Shown here piece after piece: positions 1 through 7,007 of a stretch of 64,000 nucleotides of DNA. Both the position numbers and the translations under genes were made by a program. The notes under the pieces are model-generated. The model was not told where the DNA came from. It made no database searches and saw nothing but the letters and a program-made list of their open reading frames with translations. Each line of letters starts with the position of its first letter. The stretch's first letter is position 1. Origin of the DNA: Chitinophagaceae bacterium (GTDB lineage Bacteria; Bacteroidota; Bacteroidia; Chitinophagales; Chitinophagaceae); contig JADJKL010000001.1 of the NCBI GenBank assembly GCA_016706055.1, positions 248,001 to 312,000 on the forward strand, written 5' to 3'.

Positions 1-326
1 CTGTTCCAATTAAATATTTCGCTTGATAACTGGTTCCAGCCCAATGCAGACAGGCAGCCTATACAAAATCCATATAATGCAGTTGCGATACAAACCGTCA
101 ATATTCTTTTTAGTAATGACTGAAAAGGTGAAAGCCCAGAGCGAAGAGTACTATGAATCCAGTTGCAGCCTGTCCAGATAAGATAAGATGTACCTATAAA
201 ATAGAAATTAATAAGTACTATAGAACTAATTGAGTAAAGGCGATAGGTAAAGATGCCCGACACCAACGGAAGAAAAACTCCGAGCAGCGGAATACAAATT
301 ATTCGCATATACACATCTCTGGCCAT
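1..326 (-). CDS. Sensor histidine kinase of the LytS/YehU type, N-terminal membrane part (partial)
   Basis: The minus-strand reading frame is open from an ATG at 326 to the window edge, so only about 108 N-terminal residues are present. It begins M-A-R-D-V-Y-M-R-I and contains at least three hydrophobic stretches. Between the second and third lies a tract reading W-T-G-C-N-W-I-H-S-T-L-R followed by L-L-K-R-I-L-T. A W-x-G-x(4)-H-x(2)-L-R linker between membrane helices is what I associate with Bacteroidota LytS-family kinases, which normally sit next to a LytTR response regulator. No catalytic domain is visible, so the family call is an inference. It is divergent from the SusC gene across a 440-bp gap. 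Confidence 0.45.
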   Translation of the reverse strand, partial: MARDVYMRIICIPLLGVFLPLVSGIFTYRLYSISSIVLINFYFIGTSYLIWTGCNWIHSTLRSGLSPFQSLLKRILTVCIATALYGFCIGCLSALGWNQLSSEIFNWN

Positions 327-766
327 CGCAGAATTGGTTAGGTTAGTCAAAAAAAATCTTTGTTCTATAGTAGTGGTTGGGGTGGTAGTATAGCGTTCAA
401 TAAAACTACATAACAGTATTGTTAACTAATATTAAAAATCCGTTTGAGGGCAATTACAAATTACAAGCGGCAAAAATTAGTCACAATAATGCAAGACAGC
501 AATAATATCAAACTCTAGTTATTTACAAGATTTTTATACTTTAAAAACTGCTGCATCATTTATCAAGATTTTACATCTTTCTCATAAAAAAGATAATAAC
601 GACTGTTAGTAAAATTTCAAATTACCATTCAGGATTTAACTTTCGCATATTAATGTTTTAGATTCTACTATTCATGCCTCAGTAACTCTTATCCATTTCT
701 GTGAAGCAATATTTCTTTTCAATTGTCTTATCCATAACAGGCATTATTCACTAAATAATTTATTTT
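327..766. other. Intergenic region between divergent kinase and SusC genes
   Basis: About 440 bp with no credible reading frame on either strand. It is strongly AT-rich and must hold the promoters for the two divergent genes. I could not find an exact TAnnTTTG -7 box close to the SusC start, and no clear hairpin-plus-T-run or repeat was seen. Confidence 0.5.
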
Positions 767-3751
767 ATGAAAAGATTACTCCTCTTAACAACATGTATGT
801 TTTCTGTAATGATTCTTTTTGCCCAACGGGTAATTACAGGAAAGGTTACAGACCAAAACGGCAATCCCGTTTCCAATGCATCTGTAACAATTAAAGAAAC
901 CGGAAATGGCGTTAGCACAGACGCCAATGGCAATTTTTCAATACGGGCCGATCAGGATGCAAAGACACTTGTCATTTCATTCATTGGTCAAGCCAGCCAA
1001 GAAATTGCAATCAGCAACCAGAGTTCTTATGTGATCAGCCTAAGTCCTGAAAGTAAGAAACTTGACGAAGTGGTTGTAGTTGCCTATGGCACACAGGTAA
1101 AAAGAAAAATTACCGGCGCCATTACAAATGTTTCTGGTGAAGAATTGGAAAACAAACCATTTACATCTTTTGATCAGATGTTGCAGGGAAAAGTTCCAGG
1201 TCTTCAGTCAGTTTCTGCAAATGGGCAACCCGGAGCTGCACAAACTGTCCGTATCCGTGGACTTAGTTCCGTTACTGGAAACAATGACCCATTGTATGTA
1301 GTAGATGGAATACCTGTAACCTCAGGAGACGTTTCCCGGAATTCAACAACCAGTAACGCATTGGCAGGCATTAACCCAAATGATATTGAAAGCATCTCAG
1401 TATTAAAAGATGCTGCCGCAACAGCAATTTATGGCTCCCGAGCTGCTGCTGGTGTAATATTAATAACAACTAAAAAAGGAAAAGCCGGAAAAACTAAAAT
1501 AAAAGCAGATGTAGAAAGAGGTGTTGGCAAAGTAGCCTATCAAGGAAGTTTATCAAAGCCACTTTCAAGAGATGAATACTACAGTCTTACAAGAGAAGGT
1601 TTGATAAATGCAGGTGCTTCGCAAGCACAAACTGATAATATATTGGATGCAATTGGTATCAACAGGCCATATAATGAAGACTGGCTGGATCTTGTAACCA
1701 GAGATGCTGGTTTTACTAACCTTAATTTTTCTGCTTCTGGTGGCGACCAACGGACAAGTTTTTACACATCTGTAGGATATACTGAACAAGAAGCTCCTGT
1801 TATAGGCTCTGATTTTAAACGCTATTCAGGTAATATAAACCTGCGACATAAAGCTTCTGAAAAATTTAGCTTTGGTGTCAATATTCTGGCTTCTTACACT
1901 CAGCAAAATTCACCAACATCGAGTGGCGCATTTCGTAACCCAGTGTTGTCAGCCTATTTCTTATTACCAACACAAAACGCATATAATGATGATGGCACTG
2001 TAAATTTTGACAGAGCCGTTTTCAACCAAGCTTATAATCCATTAGCCATTATACAATACGACAGAGGTTTATTCAACAATATCAAAACTATTTCCACCAT
2101 CAATGCTGAATATAATATTTTAAAAAACCTGAAACTGTCAACAAAATTTGGTATTGATTATATTGGCATTGAAGAGGAACAATATCTGAATCCATTTTTT
2201 GGAGATGCCCGTACCAGAGCTGGTGATATAAATATTCTTACGACTAGAATTGCCAATTGGGTATGGACAAACCTTTTGGAATACCACCATGATTTTTTGA
2301 AAAGTAAAGATCTTGGAATGGATTTTAAAGTCGGTTATGAGTCGCAACGATCCAAGCAGTTTAATACCGACGCAACGGGTTCTGGTTTGCCTTTCACAAC
2401 TTTGTTACAATTACCAGCTCCATCCACACCTACCAGTGCTTTTGGAGCTAGAGCAGATTTTTCTCAAACTGCATTATTCTCTATTGTTCAATTTAATTAT
2501 AAAAATGTTTCGCTATCTGGAAGTTTCAGAAGAGATGGCTCATCAAGGTTTGGTCCTGAAAACAGGTATGGAAATTTCTGGTCAACCGGTGCTGCTTGGA
2601 ATATTGACCGTGAAAGTTTTTTCCAGAATATAGAAATATTTGATGCATTAAAACTCAGAGCATCCTACGGTTTGTCTGGAGACAATAGAGGTGTTACACC
2701 GTATGAGTGGAGAGGAACTTATGCATTCGGAAGCAGTTATAATCAATTACCCGGAAGCGGACCTAATACAGTAGGTAATCCTTTGCTTACATGGGAGCTT
2801 AGCAAACAGTTTGATGTTGGCATTGATTTCAGCATGTTTAAAAACAGATTAGGCGGTACTATAGAATGGTACAAGAAAAAAAGTGAAGATCTGTTATTTG
2901 ATGTTCCCCTTTCCCGTACTACAGGATTTAATTCTGCAAAAGACAATATTGGTAAGATGGAAAACAAAGGATGGGAAATTGCATTAAACGGGGTTCCTGT
3001 TCACACAAAGAATTTTACATGGGATGTTAATTTCAATATTTCATTAAATAGAAATAAAGTAACAGAATTACCTGGTGGTAATGATATAAGAGTAGGCAAT
3101 CAAATAAGAAGAGTAGGAGAAAATGTGTCATCTTTCTTTACCCGTTTATGGGCAGGTGTTAATCCTGATGATGGCAGTCCATTATGGTATGTTGATGCAA
3201 ATAAAGATCAGACAACAAGTGTACTTCCTTCTTTCAGAGATATTATAGGACAGGCAATGCCAAAAGGTTTTGGAAGTTTTGGTACTACTCTTTCTTACAA
3301 AGGTTTAAGCCTGAACGCTCAGTTTAATTATCAGTATGGTCATATGGTTTATGATAACTGGGGCTTTATAATGTGGAGTGATGGTGCATTTCCCACACTT
3401 AATAAAATAAAGAAGCAATTACGGAGATGGCAGAATCCGGGTGATATAACTGATGTACCTATTTATATATATGGCAACAACAATAATTCAAATGCAGAAT
3501 CTTCAAGATGGTATTACAAAGGAGATTTCATTCGCCTGAGAGACCTTACATTATCATATCAATTACCTGCTTCTGCTGCAAGTAAAGCAAAAATGAGTAA
3601 TGTTTCGTTTTACCTGAGAGGTACAAATCTTTGGACTAAAGCATTTGACAAGGACATAACATTTGATCCGGAGCAGGGCTTTAATGGCACAAATGATCTT
3701 CAGGTATTGATACAAAAGAATATTGCATTTGGCGTTACGATCGGTTTCTAA
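767..3751 (+). CDS. SusC/RagA-family TonB-dependent outer-membrane receptor
   Basis: Protein of 994 residues with a signal peptide (about 1-19, ending F-A-Q), an N-terminal carboxypeptidase-regulatory-like beta-sandwich (about 22-95: ITGKVTDQNGNPVSNASV), then a TonB plug domain (about 110-240: GQPGAAQTVRIRG and DPLYVVDGIPV are SusC hallmarks) and a long 22-strand barrel ending in F. The family imports oligosaccharides, peptides or other nutrients with a SusD-type lipoprotein lid, powered by TonB-ExbBD. The SusD partner begins 23 bp downstream. No glycoside hydrolase or sulfatase lies nearby, so the substrate cannot be inferred. It lacks an N-terminal anti-sigma-interacting STN domain, so direct FecI/FecR-type control is not indicated. 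Confidence 0.95.
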   Translation: MKRLLLLTTCMFSVMILFAQRVITGKVTDQNGNPVSNASVTIKETGNGVSTDANGNFSIRADQDAKTLVISFIGQASQEIAISNQSSYVISLSPESKKLDEVVVVAYGTQVKRKITGAITNVSGEELENKPFTSFDQMLQGKVPGLQSVSANGQPGAAQTVRIRGLSSVTGNNDPLYVVDGIPVTSGDVSRNSTTSNALAGINPNDIESISVLKDAAATAIYGSRAAAGVILITTKKGKAGKTKIKADVERGVGKVAYQGSLSKPLSRDEYYSLTREGLINAGASQAQTDNILDAIGINRPYNEDWLDLVTRDAGFTNLNFSASGGDQRTSFYTSVGYTEQEAPVIGSDFKRYSGNINLRHKASEKFSFGVNILASYTQQNSPTSSGAFRNPVLSAYFLLPTQNAYNDDGTVNFDRAVFNQAYNPLAIIQYDRGLFNNIKTISTINAEYNILKNLKLSTKFGIDYIGIEEEQYLNPFFGDARTRAGDINILTTRIANWVWTNLLEYHHDFLKSKDLGMDFKVGYESQRSKQFNTDATGSGLPFTTLLQLPAPSTPTSAFGARADFSQTALFSIVQFNYKNVSLSGSFRRDGSSRFGPENRYGNFWSTGAAWNIDRESFFQNIEIFDALKLRASYGLSGDNRGVTPYEWRGTYAFGSSYNQLPGSGPNTVGNPLLTWELSKQFDVGIDFSMFKNRLGGTIEWYKKKSEDLLFDVPLSRTTGFNSAKDNIGKMENKGWEIALNGVPVHTKNFTWDVNFNISLNRNKVTELPGGNDIRVGNQIRRVGENVSSFFTRLWAGVNPDDGSPLWYVDANKDQTTSVLPSFRDIIGQAMPKGFGSFGTTLSYKGLSLNAQFNYQYGHMVYDNWGFIMWSDGAFPTLNKIKKQLRRWQNPGDITDVPIYIYGNNNNSNAESSRWYYKGDFIRLRDLTLSYQLPASAASKAKMSNVSFYLRGTNLWTKAFDKDITFDPEQGFNGTNDLQVLIQKNIAFGVTIGF

Positions 3752-3774
3752 TTCATCACTCTAAATTTTATATT

Positions 3775-5193
3775 ATGAAAATAAAATCAATTATAATAGT
3801 TACAGCCGGAGTGTTATTCACTTGCTCTTCCTGTAAAAAAACTTTTCTTGATCAGATACCTTACGACCAGATATCATCTGATCTGGCAATAAACAGCGAA
3901 TCAGATATGCAGACCGCATTGAACGGTGCTTATGCAAGTTTACGAGACGCAGATCTTGTAGCAAGAACTCTTCCATTGGTTGGCGACCTGATGGCAGACA
4001 ATGTGTCCATTGCCGCTATAAACAGTAACCGATACCTTGCAGAGCTTAATTATAGCTACACTAATACATTTGCCAATGCTCTCAATACATGGACAGATGC
4101 TTATACTGCCATTTTAAGTTTGAATAATATAATTAATGCAGGCATTCCTTCCACAGCTAATTCAAGCCAGATGAAAGGAGAAGCATTAACATTAAGGGCA
4201 TTAATGTATTTCTATCTTGTACGGCTTTATGCAAAACCATTTACTACAAATCCAACAGGTGAAGGAGTACCGGTTGTTCTTAGCTATGATCCTTCATTAA
4301 AACCATCAAGAAACACTACAACAGAAGTGTACACTCAAATTGAAAATGATCTGAACGATGCTTTTACAATGATGACGAATAGCTCTAAGAACTCTTCCTA
4401 TGCAACAAAGTATGTAGCTAAAGCTTTGCTTGCAAAAGTTCTGCTGACAAAAGGAGATTATGCCGGTGCAAAAACTGCGGCCTTGGATGTAGTGAACAAC
4501 GGAGGTTATACATTAAGCACGGCTGGAAACTTTGCAAGTTATTGGAGTAATCCTGTTCCTGTTTCTTCAAAACTGGAAACGATTTTTGAAATATCGACAG
4601 ATGCTGTAAGCGGCGTAGGCATTAATAATCTTGCTTACTTCTATGACCAGTCAGGCTATGGCGATGCTTTCTGCACAGATGATTTATACAATCAATATAG
4701 TGCAACCGATGTACGGAGAAACCTGATTGTTCCGGGGATAAGAGCCGGATCAAGTCAACCGATTAAAATAGTAATGAAATATAGTAATGCCGGAGATCCA
4801 AATGAAAGAGATGATTTTAAAATTCTTCGTTATGCAGATATACTATTGATACTTGCTGAAGCTTATGCAAATACTTCTGACGATGTAAATGCATTGATAA
4901 GATTAAACCAAGTGGCACAGCAGAGAGATCCTTCATTTGGCGGCTATGTTTCAACCGGCGCTACTCTTAAAAATGACATCATTAAAGAAAGAAGAAAAGA
5001 ACTAGCATTTGAAGGCGACCGCTACTTTGACTTGGCAAGGCTTAACCAGAATGTAGTTAGAGTGAATCTCAACAATAACTATTCTTCCAATACACCTCTT
5101 ACACTTACAACAGCAGATGATAAAAGAATATGGCCAATACCCCAGTCAGAGAGAGATGCCAATCCTAACATTTCGCAAAACCCCGGGTATTAA
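3775..5193 (+). CDS. SusD/RagB-family nutrient-binding outer-membrane lipoprotein
   Basis: Protein of 472 residues with a lipoprotein signal: hydrophobic stretch, then C-S-S-C-K-K around residues 18-23, so the mature N-terminus is probably the second Cys. The SusD-like N-terminal domain starts F-L-D-Q-I-P-Y-D-Q. The C-terminal RagB/SusD signature appears as ILRYADILLILAEAYA, followed by IIKERRKELAFEGDRYFDLAR. The last segment IWPIPQSERDANPNISQNPGY is the typical family ending. The protein caps the SusC barrel on the cell surface and captures the substrate. It is translationally close to SusC (23-bp gap) and followed by a strong terminator, so the two form a bicistronic operon. Confidence 0.95.
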   Translation: MKIKSIIIVTAGVLFTCSSCKKTFLDQIPYDQISSDLAINSESDMQTALNGAYASLRDADLVARTLPLVGDLMADNVSIAAINSNRYLAELNYSYTNTFANALNTWTDAYTAILSLNNIINAGIPSTANSSQMKGEALTLRALMYFYLVRLYAKPFTTNPTGEGVPVVLSYDPSLKPSRNTTTEVYTQIENDLNDAFTMMTNSSKNSSYATKYVAKALLAKVLLTKGDYAGAKTAALDVVNNGGYTLSTAGNFASYWSNPVPVSSKLETIFEISTDAVSGVGINNLAYFYDQSGYGDAFCTDDLYNQYSATDVRRNLIVPGIRAGSSQPIKIVMKYSNAGDPNERDDFKILRYADILLILAEAYANTSDDVNALIRLNQVAQQRDPSFGGYVSTGATLKNDIIKERRKELAFEGDRYFDLARLNQNVVRVNLNNNYSSNTPLTLTTADDKRIWPIPQSERDANPNISQNPGY

Positions 5194-5230
5194 AAAACAG
5201 TTTGGTGTGTAATATAGAATCCCGATCCCT

Positions 5231-5260
5231 GCTGCCCTTTTTTAAGGGCAGCCTTTTTTT
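5231..5260 (+). terminator. Rho-independent terminator of the SusC/SusD operon
   Basis: A near-perfect hairpin with a stem of about nine pairs (GCTGCCCTT / AAGGGCAGC) is followed by CC and seven T residues. It begins 37 bp after the SusD stop codon. Confidence 0.9.
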
Positions 5261-5559
5261 GTCAATTCTAAAAAAAAAATCAATGATACTTATCTAATTC
5301 TTAGTATGTATGAATGGCAATCGTAGCTGATGAAATGAATTCTAACGGTTTTGATTAATAATATTCATGCTACAGTAATTTGGATTTCCTAACAGCTACA
5401 ACAAGCTGTAATTTTAGAATAGAAATAGACGTTTTCCTCATGTTAACGTTAATTTTTATGCATTGAGCAGGCGATTTTCTAATCTGCCTGCCTTTTTTTA
5501 TTCAGCCTCAAAAAAGTTTTCTCAATTAACTTCAAACAGATAATTTTACAGCCCGCCTG
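5261..5559. other. Intergenic region with an orphan terminator
   Basis: Roughly 300 bp without a credible coding frame; only very short ATG frames of a few codons are present. It ends with a terminator-like hairpin (5467-5499) that does not follow any recognisable gene. A short untranslated RNA transcribed rightward would fit, but no conserved RNA motif was recognised. Confidence 0.4.
5467..5499 (+). terminator. Orphan Rho-independent terminator
   Basis: GCAGGC-GATT pairs with AATC-T-GCCTGC (one bulged T), closed by a four-base loop and followed by a run of seven Ts. The nearest upstream gene on the plus strand already has its own terminator 200 bp earlier, so this one ends an unidentified transcript. 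Confidence 0.65.
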
Positions 5560-5610
5560 TTCAATTGCCCAGGTGGCGAACCTGCCTGCCGGCAGGCAGG
5601 ATTGGTAGAC
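5560..5610 (+). repeat. Broken duplicate of the tRNA-Leu 5' end
   Basis: With its 20-bp insert (5581-5600) removed, this segment matches the 31 bp at 5873-5903 with a single mismatch. That downstream segment covers seven bases of leader plus the acceptor stem and D-arm of the intact tRNA-Leu. The two copies are direct repeats bracketing the GIY-YIG gene. The duplicate stops after the D-arm (ATTGGTAGAC), so it cannot make a tRNA. This looks like a relic of insertion into, or conversion of, the tRNA 5' end. Confidence 0.8.
5581..5600. repeat. 20-bp perfect palindrome inserted in the tRNA fragment
   Basis: CCTGCCTGCCGGCAGGCAGG is a perfect 20-bp inverted repeat. It sits between GGCGAA and ATTGGTAGAC, which are contiguous in the intact tRNA-Leu, so the insertion is clean and left no deletion. 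It is far more GC-rich than its surroundings. I have seen C-R-Q-A-G peptides encoded by such palindromes in Bacteroidota annotations, so it may belong to a dispersed palindromic repeat family; copy number cannot be judged here. Confidence 0.8.
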
Positions 5611-5632
5611 AAAAGCTCTTTAATTTTAAAAT

Positions 5633-5872
5633 ATGATATTTGTTTATGCGATAAAAAGCTTATCCAGAAACTATCTTTATGTGGGAATGACAAATAATTT
5701 AGAAAGAAGAATAGCTGAACATAATAATGGTGAAAACAAATCAACAAAAGCGTACAGACCATTTAAATTGATTTATTCTGAAACATTTCCGGATAGAATT
5801 TCTGCAAGAGCAAAAGAGAAATATTTAAAATCAGGCATAGGAAAGGAATTTTTGAAAATGTTGCCTGATTAG
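5633..5872 (+). CDS. Small GIY-YIG nuclease-domain protein
   Basis: A protein of 79 residues that is almost entirely a GIY-YIG fold: the first motif appears as F-V-Y (5'-strand) and Y-L-Y-V-G-M-T, with the catalytic Arg in NLERRIAEHNNG and Glu-containing K-E-K-Y-L-K-S-G near the end. It belongs to the short UvrC-N-terminal-like (YhbQ/UPF0213-like) group, which lacks a separate DNA-binding domain. It ends only 7 bp before an intact tRNA-Leu and is preceded by a broken copy of that tRNA's 5' end. This suggests the gene arrived as a small mobile unit targeting the tRNA. Function in the cell is unknown; nuclease activity is inferred from the fold. Confidence 0.85.
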   Translation: MIFVYAIKSLSRNYLYVGMTNNLERRIAEHNNGENKSTKAYRPFKLIYSETFPDRISARAKEKYLKSGIGKEFLKMLPD

Positions 5873-5879
5873 TTTAATT

Positions 5880-5963
5880 GCCCAGGTGGCGAAATTGGTA
5901 GACGCACTGCCTTCAGGTGGCAGCGTTCGCAAGGATGTGCTGGTTCGAATCCAGTCCTGGGCA
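5880..5963 (+). tRNA. tRNA-Leu (anticodon CAG)
   Basis: An 84-nt cloverleaf. The acceptor stem GCCCAGG pairs with CCTGGGC, followed by discriminator A. The D-arm is TGGCGAAATTGGTAGACGC. The anticodon stem CTGCC/GGCAG encloses loop TTCAGGT with anticodon CAG (reads CUG). There is a long variable arm and a T-arm with GGTTCGAATCC. The CCA end is not encoded. The Leu identity is supported by the class II variable arm. Confidence 0.95.
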
Positions 5964-5975
5964 CAAGAAAATATG

Positions 5976-6012
5976 AACCCTTGTCAGCATTGAGTCCGAC
6001 AAGGGTTTTGTT
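5976..6012 (+). terminator. Terminator after tRNA-Leu
   Basis: A ten-pair stem AACCCTTGTC / GACAAGGGTT around a 12-nt loop, followed by TTG and further Ts. It begins 13 nt after the tRNA 3' end. Confidence 0.8.
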
Positions 6013-6047
6013 ATTTGATTTATTTTACAATAAAACGATAAATTATA

Positions 6048-6077
6048 TTTGTTTTATTATAATTATTTATATATTTG
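6048..6077 (+). promoter_or_regulatory. Bacteroidota-type promoter for the DUF2975/HTH pair
   Basis: TTTG at 6048-6051 and TATATTTG (TAnnTTTG) at 6070-6077 are separated by 18 bp, close to the primary sigma consensus of Bacteroidota. Transcription would begin near 6082. The first in-frame ATG after it is at 6095, which excludes the longer reading frame that opens at 5981 inside the tRNA terminator. Confidence 0.65.
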
Positions 6078-6094
6078 CTTCAAATCACAACAAA

Positions 6095-6637
6095 ATGAGC
6101 AAATCAAAAATTTCAAAGCTAACATTTATTAAAACCGTTTTGTGGGGTGCAATCTTTCTTTCAGTTTTAGCATTAGTGTATAACGTTCGTTGGTTTATAC
6201 CTTTCTTGTCTGATAAAAAGGCTTATGTTGTTCCATTTGGGCAAACACCTTTGATTTGGTTTATTGTTCAAATTTGTAACAACCTCATTTTTCTTTTTGT
6301 TGGCTATTCACTAATTCGACTATTTAATAAATATCAGCGAACTGGTTTCTTTGACACTCAAAGTTTGAAAGTTCTTGATGGGGTAATCATTTCCTGTATT
6401 GGGCTTGCGGCATTGGGAGTATTAAAGTTGTCGTTTAGTAATTTCAACGACGTACAACTGAATGCGTTTAATTCAATTCAAAGCAGTATAAATTTATCAG
6501 CAAGATTTTTGACAAATATTATAACGTTTAAAGAACCACAGACAATGTATATTCTATTAGCCATAATTCTATGGACAGTAAAACAATTTGTCACAAAAGC
6601 ATTATTTATTAAAACAGAAAATGAAGCATTCGTTTAA
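6095..6637 (+). CDS. DUF2975-like four-helix membrane protein
   Basis: About 180 residues with four hydrophobic segments (roughly 13-35, 55-80, 95-118 and 150-168) arranged as in DUF2975 proteins. The start MSKSKISKL is chosen because it follows the promoter at 6048-6077. Its stop is 2 bp from the start of a small HTH protein, a pairing that is common for DUF2975 genes (YozG-like regulators). The pair probably acts as a membrane component with a cognate transcription factor; the signal sensed is unknown. The locus sits immediately downstream of tRNA-Leu, a favoured site for accessory genes. Confidence 0.7.
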   Translation: MSKSKISKLTFIKTVLWGAIFLSVLALVYNVRWFIPFLSDKKAYVVPFGQTPLIWFIVQICNNLIFLFVGYSLIRLFNKYQRTGFFDTQSLKVLDGVIISCIGLAALGVLKLSFSNFNDVQLNAFNSIQSSINLSARFLTNIITFKEPQTMYILLAIILWTVKQFVTKALFIKTENEAFV

Positions 6638-6639
6638 CC

Positions 6640-6849
6640 ATGGCAATAATTATTAATCTAGATGTAATGATGGCAAAGCGAAAGATGTCACTAAATGAAC
6701 TTTCTGAACGAGTTGGGCTTACTAACGTAAATTTGTCAATCTTAAAAACGGGTAAAGCAAAAGGTGTGAGGTTTGACACACTTGAATCAATTTGCAAAGT
6801 TCTTGACTGCCAACCAGGCGATATATTAGAGTACAGAGCAAAAGTATAA
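6640..6849 (+). CDS. Cro/CI-type HTH regulator (YozG-like)
   Basis: A 69-residue one-domain protein. The helix-turn-helix spans about residues 15-55: MSLNELSERVGLTNVNLSIL is helices 2-3, then RFDTLESICKVLDCQPGDIL is the classical closing segment of Xre-family domains. It starts 2 bp after the DUF2975 stop, so it is translationally coupled and probably autoregulates the pair. No separate ligand domain is present. Confidence 0.85.
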   Translation: MAIIINLDVMMAKRKMSLNELSERVGLTNVNLSILKTGKAKGVRFDTLESICKVLDCQPGDILEYRAKV

Positions 6850-7007
6850 CGAACTTAAGTACGAGAATTCGTTTGAGCATAACCTGAGGAACACACAGCA
6901 AACGGATTTACACAAAGCAATTCAAGCAAAGTTGATTACAAATAAATCTTTTGCATTACTATATCAGCCTGTGAATAGATTCTAGATGCCTTTTCGATTC
7001 CCTCTTT

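Noticed and set aside
5532..5762. Minus-strand open frame of 76 codons across the palindrome and GIY-YIG start
   Set aside because: It covers the tRNA relic and is antisense to the GIY-YIG gene; its C-R-Q-A-G stretch is only the palindrome translated.
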